The notes beneath the pieces are model-generated. The model was not told the DNA's origin. It saw only the letters and a list, made by a program, of their open reading frames with translations, and ran no database searches. This document shows, piece by piece, positions 1 through 6,962 of a stretch of 10,963 nucleotides of DNA; within the stretch, counting starts at the first letter, position 1, and the number at the start of each line of letters is the position of its first letter. The stretch comes from a bacterium (GTDB taxonomy: Bacteria > Pseudomonadota > Alphaproteobacteria > Caulobacterales > Hyphomonadaceae). Made by a program: the position numbers and the translations under genes. Location: assembly GCA_030824255.1 (NCBI GenBank), contig JAVBYB010000113.1, forward strand, positions 1 to 10,963, written 5' to 3'.

Positions 1-70
1 AGGCCATTGCACCGGCCCGGCGGGGGGCGCTGCGGAAACACCGCCCGCTTTCGTTTCAGGTCGTAGCGGG

Positions 71-1690
71 TCAGGCGGTTGTCGCCGCGCGCTCCTCGGA
101 CCGGATGTCGACTTCGATGCCTGGCGTGTTGCGGAAGACCATCATGTTGCGTTGCGCAGTGGTGTAAGCGGGCCATTCGCCGACCGTCGGATTTGCGGGG
201 TTTCCCGTCTTCGCGAAGGCGATCCAGCTTTCCGACATCTGGTCGGCGATGGCTTGCGCTTCGGGACCCGTACCCGACATCGATTCCGATTTTGCCACGT
301 TATCGAAGATCATGCCGATATCGAGCGCGTGTGGCACGTAACGCTTGCCTTCCATGACGGGGGTTTCCCAGTCGAGCATGTAGAAGAATACGGGTGCGCC
401 GCCTTGCTCTGCCTTGCGGTCGGCAACTGTCACGCTTCCCCGGAAGAATGTGTTGTCTGAGGACGCCATGAAGAACAATTCGGGCGCTTCGATCTCCGGA
501 TGCCTGGCCTTGTAGAGATCGATGATCGTCGTCTCGTTTTTCGTCGGGAAGGCCTGCTTGATTGCGGCAGGCAGCGTCTCCCAGGTGAGCGCGTGGTTGG
601 GGCTGTCTGCGGGGGTGAGCGAGGTGCCCTCCGTGCGGTTGCAGCCGATAAGCAGCGGCACTGTGGCCGACTGCGGCGGACCATCCGGATTGAACGGGTC
701 GCGCGCAATCGTGCGGCCATCGAGCACGGGGCCGGAGCCCGCCCCCTGCACGCCCGCGGCGGCGGCCTGAATGTCGGCGATGGGTCTGGTGAGGATCTCG
801 CCGATAGTCTCCTGGGTGAGACCGAGCGTCTTGACGACTTCGTCGGCTGCCTTGCCGGAAGCATCCTTGGCCGCGTGATTGATGCGCGGGCCAGATTGCA
901 CGACGGCGCGGTGGAACAGGCCTTGCGCCTTGTCCATCGCCATCAAGGTGCAGACTTTGGAGCCGCCGCCGGACTCGCCAAAGATGAGTACGTTGGCGGG
1001 ATCGCCCCCGAACGCTTCGATATTGTCGCGCACCCATTCGAGCGACTGGATCATGTCCAGAGCGCCGACTGCGCCAGAATCCGCGAACTGTTCGCCGTAG
1101 CCCGCAAGGTTGAGATAGCCGAACTGGTTGAGGCGGTGGTTGGTTGTGACGACGACGACATCGCCGCGCTTGGCAAGGCGTACGCCGTCATACGCATTGG
1201 AAGAGCCTGAGCCCGTGGTGAAGCCGCCGCCGTGGAACCACACAAGGACGGGGCGTTTTTTCGTGTCTGCCGCAGGCGTCCACACATTGAGAAAGAGGCA
1301 GTCTTCGCTGGCGGCGATCGGCGGGTCAGGACGCCACGACTTGAAGAGGCCGCCGCCATCGCCGGAGACAGGCTGGGGCGCCGAGTTAGCAAAGGTGAGC
1401 GCGTCCTTCACGTCGGTCCACGGCTCGGGCGCGCGGGGCGGCTGGAAGCGGGTGGTGGCTGTGTCGGCGCCGTAGCGGACGCCCTTGAAGACGGTGACGC
1501 CCTCTTCGAGGAAGCCTTTCACCTGTCCGTGTTTGGTGGCGACGATCGGGTTTGCATCTGGCGCAGCAACAATCGGCTCAGCCGGTTTGTTGTCGCACGC
1601 GGCAAGCGCGCCGCCGGCAGCGGCAACAGCGATGAGGGCGACGGACGCCTTGAGTATCGCGCGGCGACTGCCGAGCATCGGTATGGTCAT
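71..1690 (-). CDS. Type B carboxylesterase (para-nitrobenzyl esterase family), predicted Tat-exported lipoprotein
   Basis: Serine hydrolase of the carboxylesterase type B family, 539 aa, the usual length; it should cleave carboxylic esters outside the cytoplasm. The N-terminus carries a Tat-like motif SRRAILK (residues 8-14), a hydrophobic stretch, then a lipobox LAAC with Cys32 as the likely lipidation site. Family motifs are in order: EDCLFLNVW (129-137), oxyanion-hole HGGG (153-156), nucleophile elbow GESGGG with Ser240, acidic residue Glu354 in NRTEGT, and His454 in VPHALDIG, giving a complete Ser-Glu-His triad. The ATG is preceded by GGAGAG five bases upstream (minus strand), which supports this start. 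Asp at +2 after the Cys would favour inner-membrane retention if the E. coli rule applied here, which is uncertain. The natural substrate cannot be read from sequence. It is transcribed away from the thioesterase gene. Confidence 0.93.
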   Translation of the reverse strand: MTIPMLGSRRAILKASVALIAVAAAGGALAACDNKPAEPIVAAPDANPIVATKHGQVKGFLEEGVTVFKGVRYGADTATTRFQPPRAPEPWTDVKDALTFANSAPQPVSGDGGGLFKSWRPDPPIAASEDCLFLNVWTPAADTKKRPVLVWFHGGGFTTGSGSSNAYDGVRLAKRGDVVVVTTNHRLNQFGYLNLAGYGEQFADSGAVGALDMIQSLEWVRDNIEAFGGDPANVLIFGESGGGSKVCTLMAMDKAQGLFHRAVVQSGPRINHAAKDASGKAADEVVKTLGLTQETIGEILTRPIADIQAAAAGVQGAGSGPVLDGRTIARDPFNPDGPPQSATVPLLIGCNRTEGTSLTPADSPNHALTWETLPAAIKQAFPTKNETTIIDLYKARHPEIEAPELFFMASSDNTFFRGSVTVADRKAEQGGAPVFFYMLDWETPVMEGKRYVPHALDIGMIFDNVAKSESMSGTGPEAQAIADQMSESWIAFAKTGNPANPTVGEWPAYTTAQRNMMVFRNTPGIEVDIRSEERAATTA

Positions 1691-1843
1691 GCTTCTCTCC
1701 CAGGATCAGCCGGTCTTTTCGCCGGATGTTGTGTGGAGCGTATGGCCTCGCGCATACTGCGTCCAGCAATCGAGAATGAAGATCCGGTGAGATGGCATAG
1801 GGGGGCGGATGGCCCGATGTGCGACCCGTGAGGAGATACCACG
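1691..1843. promoter_or_regulatory. Divergent intergenic region between esterase and thioesterase genes
   Basis: This stretch separates two divergently transcribed genes and should hold both promoters. I see a good Shine-Dalgarno for each: GGAGAG on the minus strand at 1695-1700 and AGGAG on the plus strand at 1831-1835. A short inverted repeat, GTATG/CATAC with an 8-nt spacer (1740-1757), could be an operator, but it may be chance. I could not identify convincing -35/-10 boxes. Confidence 0.45.
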
Positions 1844-2266
1844 ATGACTCATGCCGTCCCGCCAGAGGGCTTTGCTCCGCATTTCCGCAAATCGCCGCTC
1901 ACTGAGCCGTGGGAACCGCTCTATTCGATGCGGCTGCCGGACCGCGTTGTCATCGGGTTGCATGCGCGAGAGGCGCACACAAATTCACGCGGGATGGTGC
2001 ATGGCGGGTTGATCGCGGCGCTGGCGGACAATGCGATGGGGCTGAGTTGCGTGCAGTTGCTGTCAGCGAAGGGATTTACGCCAGAGGGCGGGCTGGTGAC
2101 TGTTTCGCTGGCGATCGACTATGTCGGGACGGCGAAGCTGGGACAGTGGCTGGCAGTCGATACACAGTATGTGAAGACCGGCCGCACGCTATGCTTCGCG
2201 CAGGCCTTCGTGATGGCGGATGGCGAGATCATCGCTCGCGCCGATGCACGCTTTCGCGTGACCTGA
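1844..2266 (+). CDS. PaaI-like hotdog-fold thioesterase
   Basis: A 140-aa single-domain hotdog protein of the PaaI/YbgC-like acyl-CoA thioesterase group, which hydrolyses acyl- or aryl-CoA thioesters in the cytoplasm, usually as a tetramer. The signature is clear: Asn47, then HGG at 53-55, and Asp62 in LADNAMG. These match the Asn, His-Gly and catalytic Asp/Glu positions of PaaI and human THEM2. The C-terminal half shows the expected strand pattern, with IDYVGTAKLG (91-100) and GRTLCFAQAFV (113-123). The start is supported by AGGAG eight bases upstream. Its stop codon abuts the stop of the convergent minus-strand gene. The CoA substrate is unknown; housekeeping clearance of stalled thioesters is one option. 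Confidence 0.92.
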   Translation: MTHAVPPEGFAPHFRKSPLTEPWEPLYSMRLPDRVVIGLHAREAHTNSRGMVHGGLIAALADNAMGLSCVQLLSAKGFTPEGGLVTVSLAIDYVGTAKLGQWLAVDTQYVKTGRTLCFAQAFVMADGEIIARADARFRVT

Positions 2267-2983
2267 CTATTGCGACCAGGGACGCGTGGGCTGGTTGAGG
2301 ATCATGATCTTCTGCCAGATCTTGCGCGAGAGGCTTGTCGTCAGATCCTCAATCTCGTTGACCGCGTCGATGATGACGGGATCGCGCATGTTCTGCATGT
2401 AGAGCGCGGCGAGCTTGCCGGTGAGCGACAGCATCTCGCTGCAATAGTCGAGATAGCGGATCAGCTCGAACTCCGTCATCTCGTGAACCTGCGAAGAGGC
2501 GGTCGAGCTGTAGCCTTTCCAGAGTTGTGTCGGGTCCTTGGTGAGTTGGTGCATGTCCACCACGTGCGCAATGGAGCGCAGCTCGTGCAGGTCGCTCAGC
2601 ACGGCGCGCCGGCGCCAGCGCGATTCAAGGTTCAGCAGGAACCAGCTGGCGGCGCCGGAGAGCACGATGGTGTTGACGGCGGCATCAACACCCTGGAGCA
2701 CGTTGGAGACTTCGCCGTTGAATTCGAGGCCCAGCACGCTGAGGCCGAAGCCAAACGTCAGCAGGACAATTGCCCCCACCGAGATGGCGAGGCCCACGCC
2801 TATGCGAAGCCAGAGGTTGGGCCTGGCGACCCATGAAAGCTTGCGCTTGTCCTCGCGGGCGATTTCCAGCAGCTGCTGGCACAGCGCCGCCAGGCCACGG
2901 TTGGGGAAGCGTTCCTGGATGCGGTGGTGAAGCGTTTCCAGTGTTGCTTCGATGCGGTCAGCGTTTAGTGAGCGGTATGGCAT
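2267..2983 (-). CDS. Uncharacterised two-helix membrane protein
   Basis: I do not recognise a characterised family. From the chosen start the product is 238 aa: an N-terminal helical cytoplasmic-looking part (1-58), two probable membrane helices (about 59-84 and 100-119), then a mostly helical C-terminal domain. Right after the second helix comes a basic stretch (RWRRR at 122-126) and a striking segment HELRSIAHVVDMHQLTKDP (133-151) that reads like a conserved core. The frame stays open upstream to 3148, but that would overlap the exonuclease gene and add an unlikely hydrophilic leader, so the ATG at 2981-2983 (MPYRSLNADR) is preferred. No good Shine-Dalgarno precedes it. It lies 67 nt after the exonuclease gene, with a strong hairpin between them. 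Both termini are probably cytoplasmic; function is unknown. Confidence 0.78.
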   Translation of the reverse strand: MPYRSLNADRIEATLETLHHRIQERFPNRGLAALCQQLLEIAREDKRKLSWVARPNLWLRIGVGLAISVGAIVLLTFGFGLSVLGLEFNGEVSNVLQGVDAAVNTIVLSGAASWFLLNLESRWRRRAVLSDLHELRSIAHVVDMHQLTKDPTQLWKGYSSTASSQVHEMTEFELIRYLDYCSEMLSLTGKLAALYMQNMRDPVIIDAVNEIEDLTTSLSRKIWQKIMILNQPTRPWSQ

Positions 2984-3002
2984 GGCGCAGTAATGCCGTG
3001 CG

Positions 3003-3044
3003 TTGCGCCCGACGCAAAGGCTCCGCGCGTGGAAGTTGCGTCGG
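3003..3044 (-). promoter_or_regulatory. Leader with a 9-bp hairpin and a competing 5-bp hairpin
   Basis: Between the exonuclease stop and the next start there is a perfect 9-bp inverted repeat: CCGACGCAA at 3009-3017 pairs with TTGCGTCGG at 3036-3044 around an 18-nt loop. A further TTGCG at 3003-3007 can pair with CGCAA at 3013-3017 instead, so the two hairpins exclude each other. No T-run follows on the minus strand, so a simple intrinsic terminator is unlikely. It could be an attenuator-like leader, an mRNA processing or stability element, or a DNA operator. Confidence 0.45.
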
Positions 3045-3050
3045 ATGGGG

Positions 3051-4079
3051 TTATTCGCCTGCTTCGTCCTCATAGCCGACGAGGTGGAGCGGGCGAGCCT
3101 TGCGACCTTCCAGTTCGGCCCAACGGGCCAGTGCGTCATCCCGGCCATGGGTGACCCACAGCTCGTCCGGGTTAACCTCGCGGACTGTGGTGGTCAGTTC
3201 GTCCCAATCGGCATGGTCGGAGAGGATCAGCGGCAGCTCGATCCCGCCGGCCTTGGCGCGCTGGCGGATATTCATCCAGCCGGAGGCGAAGGCGACAACA
3301 GGGTCCGGGAAACGTTCGGCCCATGGCGTGCTAACGGCGGAGGGCGGGCAGACGATGATCTTGCCGGCGAACCTGGTCTTGTCGCCCCGCGCGCCTTTCT
3401 CCAGCGTCGCGGGTTCAAGCGGGCCAAGATCGACACCCAGCCGCTGATACATTTCGCACAGCGCTGTCATGGCGCCATGAATGTAGATGGTTTCGTTGTA
3501 GCCCGCCCTGCGTAGCTCCTTGATGACGCGCTGGGCCTTGCCGAAGGCGTACGCTCCAACAAGATGCGCGCGGTCCGGAAAGGCGCGAATGGAGGCGAGC
3601 AGCTTGGCGACTTCGCCCGCGCTGTCCGGATGGCGGAAGACCGGCAGAGCGAAGGTCGCTTCCGAGATAAAGATATTGCAGGGCACGACTTCGAAGGGCG
3701 CGCAGGTTGGGTCGGCGCGGCGCTTGTAATCGCCGGTGCAGACCATGGTGAGCCCTTTCCATTGCACTTCGACCTGAGCGGAGCCGATCACGTGCCCGGC
3801 CGGGTGGAGCGTCACCTGAACATCGCCGATCGTATTGGTCTCCCCATAGGGGGCGGCTTGGCGAGACTTTGCGAACTCCTGTCCATAACGGGTGGCCATC
3901 GCCTCGATCGTCTCGGGGGTGGCGAGCACGGCGCCGTGGCCAGCGCGCGCATGGTCTGAATGGCCGTGGGTTACCACGGCGCGGTCAACCCCGCCGCGCA
4001 CAGGGTCGATGTAGAAATCGCCGGGCGGGCAGTAGAGGCCCTTTGGCGTCGGGCAGAGGAGGTCTTCGGGACGGATCAT
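3051..4079 (-). CDS. DNA ligase-associated type exonuclease, metallo-beta-lactamase/beta-CASP nuclease
   Basis: A 342-aa cytoplasmic metal-dependent nuclease of the metallo-beta-lactamase/beta-CASP superfamily. It matches the group annotated as ligase-associated DNA exonuclease, thought to act in DNA end processing and repair. The opening (GLYCPPGDFYIDP, residues 14-26) is typical for that group. Metal ligands are visible: HGHSDH at 38-43, His96 in PAGHVIGSA and Asp117 in CTGDYK. Beta-CASP motif candidates follow: Glu140 in SEATF, His201 in YIHG and His289 in SDHADWDE. It therefore looks catalytically intact. The start fits the family N-terminus although no clear Shine-Dalgarno is seen. Relatives usually sit beside an ATP-dependent DNA ligase and often an Lhr-like helicase and a PdeM-like phosphoesterase; none of these is in the window, where both neighbours are uncharacterised membrane proteins. 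Confidence 0.9.
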   Translation of the reverse strand: MIRPEDLLCPTPKGLYCPPGDFYIDPVRGGVDRAVVTHGHSDHARAGHGAVLATPETIEAMATRYGQEFAKSRQAAPYGETNTIGDVQVTLHPAGHVIGSAQVEVQWKGLTMVCTGDYKRRADPTCAPFEVVPCNIFISEATFALPVFRHPDSAGEVAKLLASIRAFPDRAHLVGAYAFGKAQRVIKELRRAGYNETIYIHGAMTALCEMYQRLGVDLGPLEPATLEKGARGDKTRFAGKIIVCPPSAVSTPWAERFPDPVVAFASGWMNIRQRAKAGGIELPLILSDHADWDELTTTVREVNPDELWVTHGRDDALARWAELEGRKARPLHLVGYEDEAGE

Positions 4080-4121
4080 GCGAGTGATATGGCGGCGATG
4101 GAGGCTTTCGCCAAATCATGC

Positions 4122-4138
4122 TGACAGCAGCGCTGTCA
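4122..4138 (-). repeat. Perfect 7-bp inverted repeat over a stop codon
   Basis: TGACAGC (4122-4128) and GCTGTCA (4132-4138) form a perfect 7-bp stem with a 3-nt loop. On the minus strand the first three bases of the stem are the TGA stop codon of the membrane-protein gene. No strong T-tract follows, so it is at best a weak terminator; it may instead limit read-through or mark an mRNA end before the exonuclease gene. Confidence 0.5.
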
Positions 4139-5440
4139 TCGCATTCCGATGAAGGAGAGAATGCCGTCGGTGAAGCTCTTTGCTTCGGTTTCAAAAAGCC
4201 TGGCGGCGAAGGGGATCACCGCGGAACCGGCAAAGCCCAGCAACGCAAGCAGTGCGGTGCGTCCATCGCGCTGAGACAGCCATCGGTCGCATTCCAGCGA
4301 TGTTTCGAACGCGACGCCGCGCAGGGTGCCCTTGTCCCGGCGCACAGTGACCAGGCGATTGGCGCGAATGAAGACGAAGAGGCGGTGGTCCGCTTGTTCT
4401 GCTGCAGATGAGTCTTCCTGTGGCGCTGGCCCGATATCCGCCATGTCGCCGTTCTCGATCAGCTGTTGTTCCGGTTGGCCGACCTCTTCAATCAACTTAT
4501 TGAAGCGCTCGTGGAACTCGGCGAGTACGGGCCGATCTTCAACGTTGACGTTGATCAATTGCTGCAGATTACGGAAGCTCTTTCCCATCAGCTCCCGTGA
4601 ATACTCAGGAGAGATCGTACCGTTGGTCGCGATTTCGAGCCGGGCGCATTCGGTTTTGAGGATGCCGAGGTCGTGCGCCTTCTTTACGTCGAAGCGTGTT
4701 CGGCCGACGTAATAGGGAATGATGACGAACATGAGGAACAGGCCGATGACCACGGCCATGCCCATCAGCAGCAGGATCGGTTGGTCTGCAATCTCCTGTT
4801 GCCGGAATGCGTACCACGGATAGCCGACTGTCCATGCGGATACGGCGAAGTGGCTGAAGGAAAATGCCAGCGCATGGATTCGCACCTGCCTGGATGTTTC
4901 CCGTGACAGAAGCTGTATGCCGCGCACGACGTTGGTCAGAACGAATACGATCGCCGTCGGAACTGAGAGAATCCACAAGCCCACGTCGAACAGGCCATCG
5001 GTTGTGGAGATGTCAGTCGAGGTGGATTTCTGGAACGCGAAGTAGACCAGAGCGAACTGGATCAGCAACATCAGGTAGACCAGACCGACCGTCATGCCGA
5101 TATTGCGTTTGCGGAGGAAGAAGCCCTGCAGGACATAAACGTCGTTCGCGCGGCCCTGATTCAGAAGGCCTGCGGCAAGGAAGATTGCGGCGACTGCGCC
5201 GAATCCGACAAGTGCAAGTGGAAATCCGATCGCCAGCAGTTGCCAGGGGAACGATCCTGTCAGCGTAAAGAAGGTGGCCGCCGAGAACACCATGCCCACC
5301 ACGGTGGATGTAAAGGCGTAGAAGATGGTGTTGGGGCCGGCCGGATTCTTCCTGGTCAGCAGAAAGTGCATGACGACGCTGGAGATCAGCAGCATCACCT
5401 GCGTGCCGATAGTCAGCCAACCATTCGGAAAGTCGATCAT
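4136..5440 (-). CDS. Uncharacterised polytopic membrane protein (about 8 helices)
   Basis: I do not recognise the family. From the chosen ATG the product is 434 aa. Probable membrane helices lie near residues 11-28, 39-60, 68-92, 115-136, 153-173, 190-211 and 221-246. A soluble part of about 145 residues (247-393) follows, with helical and acidic segments (AEFHERFNKLIEEV at 307-320; an acidic linker near 327-352). One more hydrophobic segment lies at about 394-414, close to the C-terminus. No enzyme or transporter signature is evident. The frame extends to 5527, but the start MIDFPNGW is preferred because a G-rich GGGGGGA lies just upstream on the minus strand and the helices begin soon after. 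The upstream extension would run into a repeat-rich regulatory region. It may head an operon with the exonuclease gene 56 nt downstream. A sensory or signalling role is only a guess. Confidence 0.75.
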   Translation of the reverse strand: MIDFPNGWLTIGTQVMLLISSVVMHFLLTRKNPAGPNTIFYAFTSTVVGMVFSAATFFTLTGSFPWQLLAIGFPLALVGFGAVAAIFLAAGLLNQGRANDVYVLQGFFLRKRNIGMTVGLVYLMLLIQFALVYFAFQKSTSTDISTTDGLFDVGLWILSVPTAIVFVLTNVVRGIQLLSRETSRQVRIHALAFSFSHFAVSAWTVGYPWYAFRQQEIADQPILLLMGMAVVIGLFLMFVIIPYYVGRTRFDVKKAHDLGILKTECARLEIATNGTISPEYSRELMGKSFRNLQQLINVNVEDRPVLAEFHERFNKLIEEVGQPEQQLIENGDMADIGPAPQEDSSAAEQADHRLFVFIRANRLVTVRRDKGTLRGVAFETSLECDRWLSQRDGRTALLALLGFAGSAVIPFAARLFETEAKSFTDGILSFIGMR

Positions 5441-5675
5441 TGGTCCCCCCACGGGATCGTGACCCGTTGATGAGACATCAGTCGGAAGCGGGCCGCAAGA
5501 GGCCCGTTGACAGGCAGATATCGCCAATCAGGCGAACGCCATGGTTCATCCATGAGAACGCAGGGTCAGCATTACAGGAATGCGGCGAACGTATCTGAGT
5601 GTCGCCTTGAGTTTTCCCTAAATCAGCTGATGCTCGCGCTTGCCCGGTTCTGGGGCGGTGGACACAGGGACGGGT
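5441..5675. promoter_or_regulatory. Divergent regulatory region with clustered short repeats, before the four-gene operon
   Basis: This 235-bp gap lies between the minus-strand membrane-protein gene and the plus-strand HMG-CoA reductase gene, so it should hold promoters for both. It contains a 6-bp stem CGGGCC/GGCCCG with a 6-nt loop (5489-5506), a TCGCC/GGCGA inverted repeat with 5-nt spacer (5521-5535), a CATGG/CCATG inverted repeat of the same geometry (5540-5554), and an 8-bp direct repeat CCCGTTGA at 5463-5470 and 5503-5510. A perfect -35-like TTGACA lies at 5507-5512 on the plus strand, but I see no good -10 at the right distance. These are operator candidates; no regulator gene is nearby. 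Confidence 0.5.
5666..5670 (+). promoter_or_regulatory. Ribosome binding site that sets the HMG-CoA reductase start
   Basis: AGGGA lies five bases before the ATG at 5676. The alternative in-frame TTG at 5640 has no comparable site, so the ATG is preferred and the product becomes 428 aa. Confidence 0.65.
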
Positions 5676-6962
5676 ATGCCAAGCGCATTCGAGGCCGCAA
5701 AGCGAATGATTGCGGCCGTACTGTCCGGGCGTACGCATGCCGATCTCGACAGGCAGAGCCGGCCAGACACGACAACACCGCTGAAGCCCTGGATCCGTCC
5801 GGCCAAGCATCTGGAGCCGACATTCACGGCGGCCAATTGGAGAATTCTGCTCGCGAACTCTGGCGCGGGAGAGGCGGACAAGTCGGAGCTTTATGACGCT
5901 CGGGCACAGGAGCAGATGGAGCGCTACGAGCACAACATCGAGAATTACATCGGCACGCTGCGCTTGCCTGTGGGCGTTATCGGCCCACTGCGGGTGAACG
6001 GCATTTTCGCCAAGGGTGACTATTACGTGCCGCTGGCGACGACGGAAGCCGCTCTGGTCGCCAGTTATGGGCGTGGCGCACGACTGATCTCGTCGGTTGG
6101 CGGAGCGACGACGGGGACGCTTGCCGAAGGTGTGCATCGTTCGCCGGGATTTGCGTTCGCGTCGACGACAGAGGCGGGACTGTTCGTCGCCTGGGTGATC
6201 GGCGCTTTTGACATGCTGAAGGAAGTTGCAGAGACGACAACGCGGCACGGCAAGCTGGTTGAGCTGAGCCCACACCTGGAGGGCGACCACGTCTATCTGG
6301 TGTGCAGCTATACGACGGGCGATGCCGCTGGACAGAACATGGTGACAATCGCGACGGAGGCTGTGTGTCGGGCCATCGAAGCGCATTCACCCGTTAAACC
6401 AACTTACTGGTTCGTCGAAGCCAACTTTTCGGGGGACAAGAAGGCGTCTGCCATGTCCTTTCTGGGCGTGCGCGGGCGGAAGGTCACGGCATCTGTCGAG
6501 CTGCCGGGCGCAGAGATCGAGAAACAACTTCATACGACGCCCAAGCGGATGGAAGACTATTGGCGCATGTCGGCGCTGGGCGGTGTGATGTCTGGCTCGA
6601 TAGGCGTGCAGGGCCACTATGCGAATGGTTTGGCCGCCCTGTATCTCGCGACGGGACAGGATGCCGCGTGTGTGGCGGAGAGCGCAGTGGGGGTGACGCG
6701 CATCGAGTTGCGCGAAGGTAACCGGCTGTTCGTGTCCGTGACGCTGCCCAATGTGATTGTAGGCACGGTCGGCGGCGGCACCGGCTTGCCGACGCAAGCT
6801 GCGGGATTGAATATTCTTGGCCTCAAAGGCGCCGACAATGCGCGGGCGTTTGCAGAGGTGATCGCGGCGGTGTGTCTCGCGGGGGAGCTGTCGATCATCG
6901 GGGCGTTGTGTTCGCACGAGTTCGCGAGCGCGCACAAGAACCTCGCGCGAGGCAAGGCGTGA
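5676..6962 (+). CDS. HMG-CoA reductase, class I-like, soluble
   Basis: A homologue of 3-hydroxy-3-methylglutaryl-CoA reductase, which reduces HMG-CoA to mevalonate with two NAD(P)H. The 428-aa product has only the catalytic domain, without membrane anchor. Conserved blocks resemble class I enzymes: ENYIG (89-93), PVGVIGPL (98-105), PLATTEAALVAS (119-130) with catalytic Glu124, DAAGQNM (216-222), NFSGDKK (250-256) with the catalytic Lys255 region, GQDAA (327-331) with Asp329, VGGGTGLPTQ (365-374) and the C-terminal catalytic His420 in FASAHKN. All four residues used in catalysis appear present, so it should be active. Its GTGA overlap with the prenyltransferase gene makes it the first gene of an operon. 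Most alphaproteobacteria make isoprenoids by the MEP route, so a role in a specialised pathway, or on a related acyl-CoA, is likely. No other mevalonate genes are visible. Confidence 0.92.
   Translation: MPSAFEAAKRMIAAVLSGRTHADLDRQSRPDTTTPLKPWIRPAKHLEPTFTAANWRILLANSGAGEADKSELYDARAQEQMERYEHNIENYIGTLRLPVGVIGPLRVNGIFAKGDYYVPLATTEAALVASYGRGARLISSVGGATTGTLAEGVHRSPGFAFASTTEAGLFVAWVIGAFDMLKEVAETTTRHGKLVELSPHLEGDHVYLVCSYTTGDAAGQNMVTIATEAVCRAIEAHSPVKPTYWFVEANFSGDKKASAMSFLGVRGRKVTASVELPGAEIEKQLHTTPKRMEDYWRMSALGGVMSGSIGVQGHYANGLAALYLATGQDAACVAESAVGVTRIELREGNRLFVSVTLPNVIVGTVGGGTGLPTQAAGLNILGLKGADNARAFAEVIAAVCLAGELSIIGALCSHEFASAHKNLARGKA

Noticed and set aside
33..57. Possible terminator from GCGG/CCGC with a T-rich tail at the left edge
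   Set aside because: The stem is only 4 bp and the tail is interrupted; too weak to call.
500..1210. Plus-strand open frame of 236 codons opposite the esterase
   Set aside because: It is a GC-driven antisense shadow of a gene with complete esterase motifs; the translation has no recognisable domain.
1740..1757. Inverted repeat GTATG/CATAC as an operator
   Set aside because: Five-base arms with an 8-nt spacer are expected by chance in a region of this size; noted only in the intergenic entry.
2984..3148. Longer N-terminus for the two-helix membrane protein
   Set aside because: It would overlap the end of the exonuclease gene and encode a leader rich in Arg, Asn and His with no sign of a domain; the ATG at 2981-2983 fits better.
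5441..5527. Longer N-terminus for the polytopic membrane protein
   Set aside because: The extra 29 residues run through the repeat-rich intergenic region and are unlike a membrane-protein start; a G-rich site precedes the later ATG.
5507..5535. Promoter from the perfect -35-like TTGACA at 5507-5512
   Set aside because: No -10 element of reasonable quality lies 16-18 bp downstream, so it is not called as a promoter on its own.
5640..5675. Upstream TTG start for the HMG-CoA reductase (12 extra residues)
   Set aside because: No good ribosome binding site precedes the TTG, whereas the ATG at 5676 has AGGGA five bases upstream and the extra residues look non-conserved.
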